Part shown: positions 6,760-12,624 of the stretch, piece by piece
How positions within the stretch are numbered: the first letter of the stretch is position 1
Layout: each line of letters opens with the position of its first letter
Origin: Anaerolineales bacterium
GTDB taxonomy: Bacteria > Chloroflexota > Anaerolineae > 4572-78 > J111
DNA length: 12,624 bases
Direction of reading: 5' to 3'
Assembly (NCBI GenBank): GCA_012032575.1
Contig: JAAUSP010000180.1
Coordinates: 1-12,624 of the forward strand
Program-made: the position numbers and the translations under genes
Notes under the pieces: generated by a model
What the model was told of the DNA's origin: nothing
The model's input: only the letters and a program-made list of their open reading frames with translations
The model's database searches: none

Positions 6760-7433
6760 TGGGCTTTAGTCAACTCCTGATCAATTACCTGTTTGAACTC
6801 TTCATACGACACATTGCCCTGGATGCGCTGTGCGTTAACAAAGAACGTCGGCGTTGACGTGACCCCCCGATTAAAAGCAGCCTGGCGGGCATTCTCCACA
6901 TCCGCCCGATGGGTTCCATTGGACAAACATTGGCTCAGAGCGCTTTGATCCAGGCCGGTGCGGCCCGCCAGGTCGGCCAGATTGGTTGCGTTCCAGCCTG
7001 TGCCTTGATTTTCATACAGGGCATGTTGATACTCAAAGAACTTGTTTTGATCCGCCGCGCACCAGGCTGCTTCAGCGGCCAAAGCAATTTCCGGGCTGCC
7101 CAGATTGAAAGAATGAACGACAAATTTTATTTTTCCAGTTTCGATGTACTCTGCTTCCAGCAGAGGAAATTTCTCGAGCACAAAGTCTCGACAATGCGGT
7201 CAGCCATAATCCGAGTATTCCACCATTGTTACCGAGGCATCGGGGCTGCCTTTGGTGGGAAACATACTAAGATCAACATTGCCGCTAGGCTGATTGTTCA
7301 TATTTCCCAGGGCAATCAGTCCGCCAACGATCAAGACGGCGGCAGCCACCACAATCCCGATCATTAAAGGGGAGATGGTTGCTGATCCAACCGGCTTCTT
7401 TGAACTGCTTGTACGACTTCTGGTTTTGGTCAA
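6756..7433 (-). CDS. Membrane-anchored DsbA-like thioredoxin, candidate selenoprotein (UPHC; in-frame TGA at 7200-7202)
   Basis: 225 residues if TGA is read as selenocysteine. Start is TTG at 7433: an in-frame TAA lies just upstream and GAGGG is 8 bases before it. Residues 21-44 are a single membrane anchor, and the catalytic domain would face outside. VEYSDYG is followed by U78-P-H-C81, exactly where DsbA/BdbD proteins have CxxC. The reading frame continues without any shift through RDFVLEKFPLLE, and the cis-Pro loop TSTPTFFVN is at about 192-200. A second Cys pair (C125, C169) matches BdbD-like relatives. Translation stopped at TGA would give only the anchor. The gene overlaps VKOR by ATGA. 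Alternatives are a nonsense mutation or a base-call error. The exact placement at the nucleophilic Cys, and a frame intact on both sides, favour recoding. Sec machinery (selA, selB, selC) is not in this window. Confidence 0.82.
7149..7191 (-). promoter_or_regulatory. Candidate bacterial SECIS region downstream of the TGA
   Basis: Read on the minus strand, three alternative folds are possible. The first is UCGAG/CUCGA (7187-7191 with 7174-7178, 8-nt loop). The second is a perfect 6-bp CUCUGC/GCAGAG stem (7160-7165 with 7149-7154) with loop UGGAA, whose loop begins 40 nt after the UGA. The third is an imperfect stem whose GAG/CUC and UUU/AAA pairs leave a loop starting with G about 18 nt after the UGA, which best fits the spacing I recall for bacterial SECIS elements. 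I cannot fold it here. Confidence 0.4.
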
Positions 7434-7581
7434 TTAATTATCCCTCACTCAAGTGACAGAGCGGCAGGGTACACCCCGTAGCAGTTGTTGCAGAAGCACC
7501 TTCAACTTACAACATTGCAACTTTGCGACCCTGTTCCCTTGCCTCTGAAATTTTCATGCAAAGTTTAGTCAATTTGGATGG

Positions 7582-8859
7582 TCAGTCAAGTATCCAAACT
7601 TCAACTGTGGCTCCGGTGGGTAGCTGCGTGATATGTTCTGGCACTACCACCAGGCCATTCGCCCAGACCATCGAAGTTAAAATGCCCGAACCTTGAACCT
7701 GCACCCCGCTGCCGCGAGTGGTCACATGGTAGCCGTCCGGCTCCAGGTGGACCAGACCACGCATGTAGTGCCGCCGTCCACTGTTTTCAATGGCTTCGTC
7801 CAGACAAGCCCGAACGCTGGTTTTAGCGTAAGAGTGCTGCCCACCCAGCTTCAAAATAGCCGGGCGAGCAAAAACCTCAAATGCTACCATCGCTGCCACC
7901 GGATTCCCCGGCAACCCAATCAACGGCACACCCTGACCCGCTGGGCGATGCAGCACCCCAAAAGCCAGGGGTTTACCCGGCTTAATAGCGACCTGCCAGA
8001 ACTGCATCTCACCTTCAGCCGCCAGGACCTTTTTAACCATATCAAAATCGCCCACCGACACCCCGGCGGAGGTCAAAAACAGGTCTACATTTTGGGCCAG
8101 ACCCGTCTGGATTTTAGCAGTCAAATCTTCAACCGTGTCGCGGGCAATGCCCAGCCTCACCGCTTCGCCGCCATATTTTTCCACCATCGCCGCCTGGGTA
8201 TAGCCATTGGAGTTGCGAATTTGACCCGGCTTGATGGGATCAGCCACATCTACCAACTCGTCACCGGTAGCCAGAACCGCCACCCGTGGCCGCCGGTACA
8301 CCTGAACTTCGGCCTGACCGATAGCAGCCAGCACGCCCACATCCTGAGGCCGCAGACGATGCCCCGGCTCCAGAATGGTCTGGCCAACCTTGATGTCTTC
8401 CCCGGCAGGTCGCACATTATCCCCGGCGGCGGCGGCTTGATAAATGAGTACCTCGTCTTCGGCCACAGGGGAAGCATTGGGAAAATGTTCGCTGGTTTCC
8501 TCAAAGCGAATGACCGCATCGGCCCCCTCCGGCAGCGGTGCGCCGGTCATAATCCGAATCGCTGTCTGGGGAGCCAACTTTTTGATCGGCGTTGCGCCCG
8601 CCGGAACGTTGTCAATCACAGTCAACTGAACCGGATTTTCTCGGCTGGCATCGGCGCAGTCAGCCGCCATAACGGCATAGCCATCCATGGCCGAATTGGC
8701 AAAGGGCGGCACACTTACCGGGGCCATCACGGTTTGGGCCAAAACACGATTGAAACTTTGGTTTAAGGGCACAACTTCCGCTTCAACAGGGGCAATCTTT
8801 GCTAAAATGAGGCCGAGCGCCTCCTCAACTGCAATAAGTGAGTTGTTTTGAACTCTCAT
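7582..8859 (-). CDS. moeA: Molybdopterin molybdenumtransferase MoeA
   Basis: 425 residues from the ATG at 8857-8859. The frame is open 34 codons further upstream, but that part (ILRFNLFTILTSW...) is not MoeA-like and contains the promoter. MoeA inserts molybdate into adenylylated molybdopterin, the last step of molybdenum cofactor synthesis. Family motifs in order: PPFANSAMDGYAV (51-63), RIMTGAPLPEGADAVIRFE (about 105-123), RPAGEDI, LATGDELV (about 197), TSAGVSVGDFDMVKKVL, KPGKPLAFG and GLPGNPVAA, then the short C-terminal domain ending VEVWILD. Length is normal and no frameshift is seen. It lies 148 bases upstream of the DsbA-like gene on the same strand, so co-transcription is possible. No other moa/mob genes are in the window. 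Confidence 0.95.
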   Translation of the reverse strand: MRVQNNSLIAVEEALGLILAKIAPVEAEVVPLNQSFNRVLAQTVMAPVSVPPFANSAMDGYAVMAADCADASRENPVQLTVIDNVPAGATPIKKLAPQTAIRIMTGAPLPEGADAVIRFEETSEHFPNASPVAEDEVLIYQAAAAGDNVRPAGEDIKVGQTILEPGHRLRPQDVGVLAAIGQAEVQVYRRPRVAVLATGDELVDVADPIKPGQIRNSNGYTQAAMVEKYGGEAVRLGIARDTVEDLTAKIQTGLAQNVDLFLTSAGVSVGDFDMVKKVLAAEGEMQFWQVAIKPGKPLAFGVLHRPAGQGVPLIGLPGNPVAAMVAFEVFARPAILKLGGQHSYAKTSVRACLDEAIENSGRRHYMRGLVHLEPDGYHVTTRGSGVQVQGSGILTSMVWANGLVVVPEHITQLPTGATVEVWILD

Positions 8860-8868
8860 AGCTCTAGT

Positions 8869-8877
8869 ATTATACCA
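8869..8877 (-). promoter_or_regulatory. Extended -10 promoter (TGGTATAAT) of moeA
   Basis: Minus-strand TG-G-TATAAT ends 9 bases before the moeA ATG. The transcript would start about 3 bases before the ATG, so the mRNA is predicted to be almost leaderless. No Shine-Dalgarno and no good -35 box are present, as is common with extended -10 promoters. Confidence 0.6.
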
Positions 8878-8973
8878 AGAGGTTAAAATTGTAAATAGGT
8901 TGAACCTTAAAATTTTTTCTGCCGTATTTTCAGGCCGAAAAAGCCAAGAATTTTTCATCAACCTGGCGTAAAT

Positions 8974-9002
8974 TTGACGAAAACCGCCTTCATTATTAAA
9001 AT
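8974..9002 (+). promoter_or_regulatory. Sigma70-type promoter for bL25/Ctc
   Basis: TTGACG (8974-8979) and TAAAAT (8997-9002) with a 17-bp spacer. The predicted start near 9009 leaves a leader of about 130 nt before the ATG at 9142, with the 9018-9048 hairpin at its beginning. Confidence 0.7.
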
Positions 9003-9017
9003 AGCACAGTTGTTTGG

Positions 9018-9048
9018 ATAAAATCGTCCATATCCGGGGCGATTTTAT
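9018..9048 (+). promoter_or_regulatory. Hairpin at the start of the bL25 leader (possible attenuator)
   Basis: A perfect 9-bp stem, ATAAAATCG (9018-9026) with CGATTTTAT (9040-9048), with a 13-nt loop and a short T-run directly after (9048-9050). It lies about 10 nt after the predicted transcription start. It could be an attenuator, an autoregulatory site for the ribosomal protein, or a 5' stabiliser. Confidence 0.45.
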
Positions 9049-9141
9049 TTTGTGCGGAGATTTTAATCAAATTTGCAAATTACGCTAACTGGTCCCGGTT
9101 TTCTCGGCCTACCGTCCCAGCGTTGAAGGAGTAAAAATTTT

Positions 9142-9783
9142 ATGGATGCCCTTGAATTAAAAGCAGAAGTTCGCAATACCACCGGCAAAGGCCTGGGGCC
9201 GTTGCGCCGGCAAGGTTATGTGCCTGCCGTGGTTTACGGCAAAGGGGTTGAAGCCGACCCCATTCAAATCGAAGCCAAAGTGCTGCGCAAAGTGCTGGCC
9301 CAGGCTGGCACCCACCAGCTTATTGCCCTGCAGATTGGCGGCAAAAAGCCGCGGATGACCCTGGCCCGTGATATTCAGATTGACGCGGTCAAACGTAGTG
9401 TGTTGCACGTGGACTTTTATACCGTTAATATGCGCGAGAAAGTGACCGCCGAAGTGCCGCTGGTATTTGTCGGTGTTTCGCCCGCGGTGAAAGATTTGAA
9501 CGGTATTTTGGTGCAGGGCCTGTCGGAAATAGAAATTGAATGTTTGCCGGGAGATTTGATTTCGTCTATCGAGGTCAATATCGAAGGGTTGACCGAATTG
9601 GACAGCATGCTAAGTGTCGCCGATTTGGTTGTTTCCAGTACCATTACCCTTCTGTCTGATCCGGAATCAATGGTAGCCAAGGTCGAACCGCCGCGCCTGG
9701 AAGAAGCTCTGGAAACGGAAGCCTCTGTCAGCGCCGAGCCGGAAGTTCTCACCGGAGCCAAAGAAAAGAAAGAAGGGGATTAA
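9142..9783 (+). CDS. rplY: Ribosomal protein bL25 (Ctc/TL5 type)
   Basis: 213 residues, the long two-domain form. The N-terminal domain (about 1-90) is the 5S rRNA-binding L25 fold: ELKAEVRNTTGKG, LRRQGYVPAVVYGKG, and the RDIQIDAVKRSVLHVDFYTV segment that ends it. The C-terminal TL5/Ctc domain follows (EKVTAEVPLVFVG, GILVQGLSEIEIECLP, LPGDLISSIEVNIEGL). The tail beyond about 185 is acidic and low-complexity (ALETEASVSAEPEVL..KEKKEGD). The ATG has AAGGAG about 12 bases upstream. In many bacteria this gene is linked to pth; here no pth follows and the gene is ended by its own terminator. Confidence 0.95.
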   Translation: MDALELKAEVRNTTGKGLGPLRRQGYVPAVVYGKGVEADPIQIEAKVLRKVLAQAGTHQLIALQIGGKKPRMTLARDIQIDAVKRSVLHVDFYTVNMREKVTAEVPLVFVGVSPAVKDLNGILVQGLSEIEIECLPGDLISSIEVNIEGLTELDSMLSVADLVVSSTITLLSDPESMVAKVEPPRLEEALETEASVSAEPEVLTGAKEKKEGD

Positions 9784-9795
9784 TCCTTGTTACGC

Positions 9796-9825
9796 AAAAA
9801 CCGGGACATCTGTCCCGGTTTTTTT
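9796..9825. terminator. Bidirectional terminator between bL25 and the small hypothetical gene
   Basis: The stem CCGGGAC (9801-9807) with GTCCCGG (9812-9818) has a 4-nt loop, with an A-run on the left (9796-9800) and a T-run on the right (9819-9825), so it works on both strands. The stop codon of the minus-strand gene (9824-9826) lies inside its tail. Confidence 0.92.
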
Positions 9826-10042
9826 ATTTTGGCCCGATTAGTTTTACTTCGTAGCCCTGCCCTTCGAGAATTTCCTTCAACTCCTCCACATCGCCGCGTC
9901 CGGCCCAGCGGTTGCTGCGGCGGTCCCACCAGATGCGGTCTTTCAGGATGTCGCGTAACTTGTCCCGCTCATTCACCGGAAAAACCATGGTCCGGTCTTT
10001 ACGTTTAATGGTCACAACAATTTTTTCATCTTCTTCACTCAT
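9824..10042 (-). CDS. Small hypothetical protein, charged and Trp-containing
   Basis: 72 residues. The start is the ATG at 10040-10042, 6 bases after a perfect GGAGGAG (10049-10055). A TTG further upstream would overlap that site and is rejected. The sequence begins acidic (MSEEDEK) and has a beta-type segment (IVVTIKRKDRTMVFPV). The centre is WW/Arg-rich (DRIWWDRRSNRWAGRGD), and it ends with a helix and strand (VEELKEILEGQGYEVKLIGPK). I do not recognise the family. It could be a small nucleic-acid- or protein-binding domain. Good ribosome binding site, terminator and codon structure support a real gene. It is convergent with bL25. Confidence 0.7.
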   Translation of the reverse strand: MSEEDEKIVVTIKRKDRTMVFPVNERDKLRDILKDRIWWDRRSNRWAGRGDVEELKEILEGQGYEVKLIGPK

Positions 10043-10058
10043 GGTGAACTCCTCCAAA

Positions 10059-10087
10059 ATAGTAATCAGTAGTCAGTGGCCAGTCAA
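10059..10087 (-). promoter_or_regulatory. Possible sigma70-type promoter of the small hypothetical gene
   Basis: On the minus strand TTGACT (10082-10087) and TACTAT (10059-10064) are 17 bp apart. The predicted start falls at about 10052, inside the Shine-Dalgarno, which weakens the call. The region also resembles a common CAGTAGTCAGTGG-type dispersed repeat. Confidence 0.35.
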
Positions 10088-10096
10088 TATCATCGA

Positions 10097-10256
10097 GTTA
10101 AGCAGCACCCTGAGTAGGTGAGCGAAGCGAACCGTATCGAAGGATGCCGCCTTGTTGGGAAGTCTTTGTTAACTCGCACCCTTCGATACGCGCTCCACTG
10201 CGTTCCGCGCTACTCAGGCTGCGTCCTGAGCTTGTCGAAGGGATGCTCAACTTAAC
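10097..10256. repeat. REP-like nested palindromic intergenic repeat
   Basis: Nested inverted repeats: GTTAAG/CTTAAC (10097-10102 with 10251-10256), CCTGAGTAG/CTACTCAGG (10109-10117 with 10210-10218) and CGTATCGAAGG/CCTTCGATACG (10133-10143 with 10180-10190). The words GAGCGAAGCGAACCGTATCG and CTGAGCTTGTCGAAGG are typical of a widespread class of bacterial intergenic palindromes. It occupies the gap between the small hypothetical gene and the end of the CoA-transferase gene and holds no gene. Confidence 0.75.
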
Positions 10257-10282
10257 AACATTGATTGTTCACTGATAACTCT

Positions 10283-11472
10283 CTAAACGATGCCCTGCTC
10301 ACGAAACTGAGTAATAGTGGCTTTATTGTAGCCTAACTCAACCAGCACTTCGTTGGTATGCTGGCCCAAAGTGGGCGGAGCCAGGCGGTAGCTCACCGGC
10401 GTAGCCGAGAGATTGACCGGATTGCCCATAGATTTGACCACGCCCACCAGCGGATGCTCCAACTCGACAATAAAATGGCGCGCCCGGTGCTGGGGATGGC
10501 CAGCGTATCGGCAATGGTATTGATTGGGCCATTCGGAATGCCGGTATCTTTGAGCTTCTCCAGCCAATAGTCAGCCGTTTGGGTCGAGAACACTTCATCC
10601 AGAATAGGGATCAACTCGGCCCGGTTTTTGGCCCGGTCTCGATTGGTGGCAAAGCGCGGGTCGGCTTTCAAGTGCTCCAAGCCCAGCGCCCCACAAAAAG
10701 CCTGCCACAGTTTTTCGGTCCCAACCGTCAAAATAATATATTTATCCTTCGCCCGAAAAACCTGGTAGGGTACAATATTGGGATGCAAATTACCCAGCCG
10801 CTGCGGCTCATGCCCCCCGTTGAGCAGCGCCGAAGCCAGCATCGTCAGCCAGGCCGATTGGCTTTCCATCAGGGTCATATCCAGGGCCTGTCCCTGGCCC
10901 GTGCGCTCACGATTGAACAGCGCCGCCAGAATACCGATGGTCGAATACAGGCCGGTGGTAATATCAGCAATGGGGATGGGATAGCGCATGGGTTCGCCGT
11001 CAGGTTCGCCGGTCACGCTCATCAGGCCGGCTTCGCCCTGGGCAATCAGATCATAACCGGGGCGCTCGGCATAGGGGCCGGTGCTGCCGTAACCGCTGAT
11101 CAGGCAGTAAATCAAACGCGGGTTCAACGCTTGCAAGGTGGCGACATCCACCCCGGCCCGCTGGCGTGACGACTCCTTGGGAATATTGCAGACAAATACA
11201 TCGGCGCTGGTGACGAGTTGATGCAGTACTTGCCGTCCCTCCGGTGATTTGATATCCAGGGTCAAGCTGCGTTTGTTGCGATTGATACTCAAATAGTAGG
11301 TGCTCTCACCCTCGATAAAAGGCGGCCCCCAGCCCCGGCTCTGGTCGCCCACCCCCGGCGTCTCGACTTTAATGACATCCGCGCCCATATCCCCCAACAA
11401 CATGGTGCAGTAAGGACCGGCCAGCGCCTGGGTGACATCAATCACCCGAATATTGTCTAAAAGAGTTGTCAT
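10283..11472 (-). CDS. CaiB/BaiF (class III) CoA-transferase family protein (one frameshift)
   Basis: About 396 residues when joined across a frameshift. Class III CoA-transferases move CoA between carboxylic acids through an aspartyl-CoA thioester. Motifs: LLDNIRVIDVTQALAGPYCTMLLGDMGADVIKVE (N-terminal family signature), NRNKRSLTLDIKSPEGR, SGYGSTGPYAERPGYDLIAQ (D141 in GYDLIAQ is the likely catalytic Asp), and GLYSTIGILAALFNRERTGQGQ. The frame read from the start ends at 10393 in a nonsense tail. Adding one base in the G-run 10492-10495 joins it to the correct C terminus (PQHRARHFIVELEHPL...REQGIV) ending at 10283. GAGG lies 6 bases before the ATG. The acyl group cannot be predicted from sequence. 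No acyl-CoA dehydrogenase or racemase neighbour is present. Confidence 0.9.
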
Positions 11473-11498
11473 AATCGGCCTCGAGTTGGTTTGAAACT

Positions 11499-11527
11499 AT
11501 GATAATGCAGGCGCAGAGGCTTGTCAA
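11499..11527 (-). promoter_or_regulatory. Sigma70-type promoter for the CoA-transferase gene
   Basis: On the minus strand TTGACA (11522-11527) and TATCAT (11499-11504) are separated by 17 bp. The predicted start near 11492 gives a 20-nt leader with GAGG (11479-11482) before the ATG at 11472. Confidence 0.75.
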
Positions 11528-11535
11528 AGCAACCC

Positions 11536-12152
11536 TCAAAGGTTCACTGTTTCAGTCAGCGCTTGCCCATGGGTCATCTCAGCCAGAGCCGCCTGAAAAA
11601 GGGGCAAATCGTCGCCAATGAAGGTCAGCTTCAGGGTGATGTCGGCGGCAAAATCCTCGGCCTCAACTTGACCTGATAAGTCGCAACCAGCCGTTTGATC
11701 TGCTCGTAAAAAGGGTAGTCAACCCTTACCTTGATCGAACATCGTTCGACCTTTTCAGTCACCGGCAGTTCGGCCAGCACCGCCCGAGCAGTTTCAGTAT
11801 AAGCTTTGACCAGCCCACCTGTGCCCAACTTGGTCCCGCCGAAATAGCGCACAATAACCACCGTCACATCCCCCAGGCCGCTGCCTTTGACCACCGCCAG
11901 AGCCGGACGCCCGGCAGTGCCGCTCGGTTCACCGGCGTCGCTCATGCCGTGGGTCACTGCCGCGCCATGCCCTGCGGCAAAAGCATAAACGGCGTGGGTG
12001 CAGCCTGGCTCTTCAGCCTTGACCTTTTCGATAAAGGCTTTGGCCTCAGCCACGCTGGGGGTGTAGCCGGCCCGGCCAATAAAGCGCGAATTCTTGATCT
12101 GTAGTTCAATCCGCGCTTCTCCAGCGGGAATGGGGTAGCGTTTGCTGCTCAT
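11536..12152 (-). CDS. yigZ: YigZ/IMPACT (UPF0029) family protein (one frameshift)
   Basis: About 205 residues, the usual YigZ length, once a frameshift is repaired. The N-terminal IMPACT domain is clear: IKNSRFIGRAGYTPSVAEAKAFI, CTHAVYAFA, SDAGEPSGTAGRP, VVIVRYFGGTKLGTGGLVKAYTETA. The frame runs off at 11631. One base missing in the AA at 11668-11669 restores the C-terminal ferredoxin-like part (VEAEDFAADITLKLTFIGDDLPL...TETVNL) to a TGA at 11536-11538. The start chosen is the ATG at 12152, since the likely promoter (12160-12187) would exclude the ATG at 12164. The family's biochemical role is poorly defined; the eukaryotic relative IMPACT regulates Gcn2. The next gene downstream has its own promoter. 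Confidence 0.9.
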
Positions 12153-12159
12153 AGCCACA

Positions 12160-12187
12160 AGCATACCACAGGCGAAACAAGTTGCAA
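12160..12187 (-). promoter_or_regulatory. Possible promoter of yigZ giving a leaderless mRNA
   Basis: On the minus strand TTGCAA (12182-12187), a 16-bp spacer, and the extended -10 TG-G-TATGCT (12160-12168). The transcript would begin at or next to the ATG at 12152, where no Shine-Dalgarno is present. Confidence 0.4.
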
Positions 12188-12208
12188 ATGGCGGGTTTAA
12201 AAGAAGTG

Positions 12209-12235
12209 CCCCCGGCTGATATTATCAACCGGGGG
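12209..12235. repeat. GC-rich hairpin in the yigZ/LysE divergent region
   Basis: CCCCCGG (12209-12215) pairs with CCGGGGG (12229-12235), with an inner TGAT/ATCA pairing. There is no T-run on the plus strand and only a broken one on the minus strand, so it is not a clear terminator. An extended -10-like TGATATTAT lies in its loop (12217-12225). Confidence 0.55.
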
Positions 12236-12339
12236 TGAGGTTAAGGAGAAGACCGATGAGAAGGAGGGAGGAAACTATTTGTGCTCTAAGCATAGCACAG
12301 TTTTTCAATTCTGTAACCCCCAATTTTTGGGGGTTTTTT
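12232..12339 (+). other. Possible short terminated transcript or leader peptide region upstream of the LysE gene
   Basis: After the extended -10-like TGATATTAT (12217-12225) comes AAGGAG (12243-12248) and an ATG at 12256, and then the strong terminator at 12315-12339. An ORF from this ATG (MRRREETICALSIAQ...) happens to be in frame with the LysE-family gene, but its first ~44 residues do not resemble a LysE N terminus and the terminator intervenes. It could encode a small RNA or leader peptide, or be a coincidence. Confidence 0.3.
12315..12339 (+). terminator. Rho-independent terminator upstream of the LysE-family gene
   Basis: The 9-bp stem AACCCCCAA (12315-12323) with TTGGGGGTT (12327-12335) is followed by a T-run through 12339. 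No protein gene on this strand ends before it, so it must end a short transcript or act as an attenuator. Confidence 0.75.
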
Positions 12340-12345
12340 GGACTG

Positions 12346-12354
12346 TGTTATAAT
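12346..12354 (+). promoter_or_regulatory. Extended -10 promoter (TGTTATAAT) of the LysE-family gene
   Basis: TG-T-TATAAT lies directly after the terminator; no convincing -35 box is seen. The predicted start near 12361 leaves AAAGAAGG within the leader before the TTG at 12388. Confidence 0.5.
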
Positions 12355-12387
12355 TGGTCAAGTGATTTTGATAAAGAAGGCTGGCTT

Positions 12388-12624
12388 TTGATACTTTACT
12401 TTTTGCAAGGTTTAACTCTGGGCCTATCGGCCACGGCTGCGCCGGGTCCGTTTCAGGCGTTCTTGCTGGGACAGGCGCTAAAGCACGGCTGGAAACAGAC
12501 CTTACCGGCCACGCTGGCGCCCTGGTCAGTGATGGCCCGATAATCTTCCTGGTTTTGCTGGTCCTAACTCAGACGCCTCTCTGGTTTTTGAATGGGCTGC
12601 AAATCGTCGGAGGACTATTTGTAC
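12388..12624 (+). CDS. LysE family translocator, N-terminal part (3' end outside window, one frameshift)
   Basis: The start chosen is TTG at 12388, seven bases after AAGAAGG. The sequence ILYFLQGLTLGLSATAAPGPFQAFLLGQALKHGWKQ is the first helix and conserved loop of LysE/RhtB-type amino-acid exporters (the G..LG....PGP pattern). The frame ends at TAA 12541-12543, but one extra C in the run 12520-12522 restores LAPLVSDGPIIFLVLLVL...NGLQIVGGLFV, the second helix and beyond, which remains open to the end of the window. The substrate cannot be told. Transcribed divergently from yigZ. Confidence 0.85.

Noticed and set aside
7434..7581. Promoter of the DsbA operon
   Set aside because: TTGACT words occur, but no -10 box at proper spacing was found. 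The operon may be transcribed with moeA, so no promoter is called.
7693..8766. 357-residue ORF on the plus strand
   Set aside because: It lies fully opposite moeA, is rich in His/Arg/Gln low-complexity composition and shows no family signature. It is an antisense shadow.
12256..12387. N-terminal extension of the LysE-family protein from the ATG at 12256
   Set aside because: It has a good Shine-Dalgarno, but the extension is not LysE-like and a strong terminator and a new -10 box lie between it and the conserved first helix.

Overview
The window looks like a fragment of a Chloroflexota (Anaerolineae-like) chromosome, probably from a metagenome or single-contig assembly. This is inferred from gene style (moderately GC-rich, bL25/Ctc, YigZ, a VKOR-type disulfide system, small Cys-rich acidic proteins, LPAHA-type Tat leaders) and not from any search. 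No rRNA, tRNA, CRISPR array or insertion sequence was seen. Six protein genes carry single-base indels, mostly in short homopolymer runs, which looks more like sequencing/assembly error than gene decay. Those genes are annotated here across their frameshifts.

Left part (1-3709, + strand): the 3' end of era, then a nested palindromic element. Next is a strong promoter and a structured leader driving a four-gene set: a Tat-exported small protein, an NTP_transf_5-type nucleotidyltransferase, a PqqD-like protein and an HprK-related P-loop kinase. The last three resemble the poorly characterised 'HPr-rel-A' type trio linked to peptide/protein modification. The exported protein is a plausible substrate.

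Middle (3698-8859, - strand): an amidohydrolase/deaminase fused to a C-terminal CYTH domain, a second palindromic element, a terminator, and then a compact operon transcribed leftwards. That operon holds a membrane-anchored DsbA-like thioredoxin, a VKOR-family membrane oxidoreductase (ATGA overlap) and a DUF1540-like Cys-rich protein with a long acidic tail. The DsbA-like gene has an in-frame TGA exactly where the first Cys of the CxxC active site should be, so it reads as a UPHC selenoprotein with candidate SECIS hairpins just downstream. This is the most striking feature of the window. moeA lies upstream on the same strand with an extended -10 promoter almost touching its ATG.

Right part (8860-12624): bL25/Ctc with its own sigma70-type promoter and hairpin leader, and a bidirectional terminator shared with a small hypothetical gene. 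Then come a REP-like palindromic repeat, a CaiB/BaiF family CoA-transferase, a YigZ/IMPACT family protein and, divergently, the start of a LysE-family exporter that runs off the window. Between YigZ and LysE is a possible short terminated transcript.
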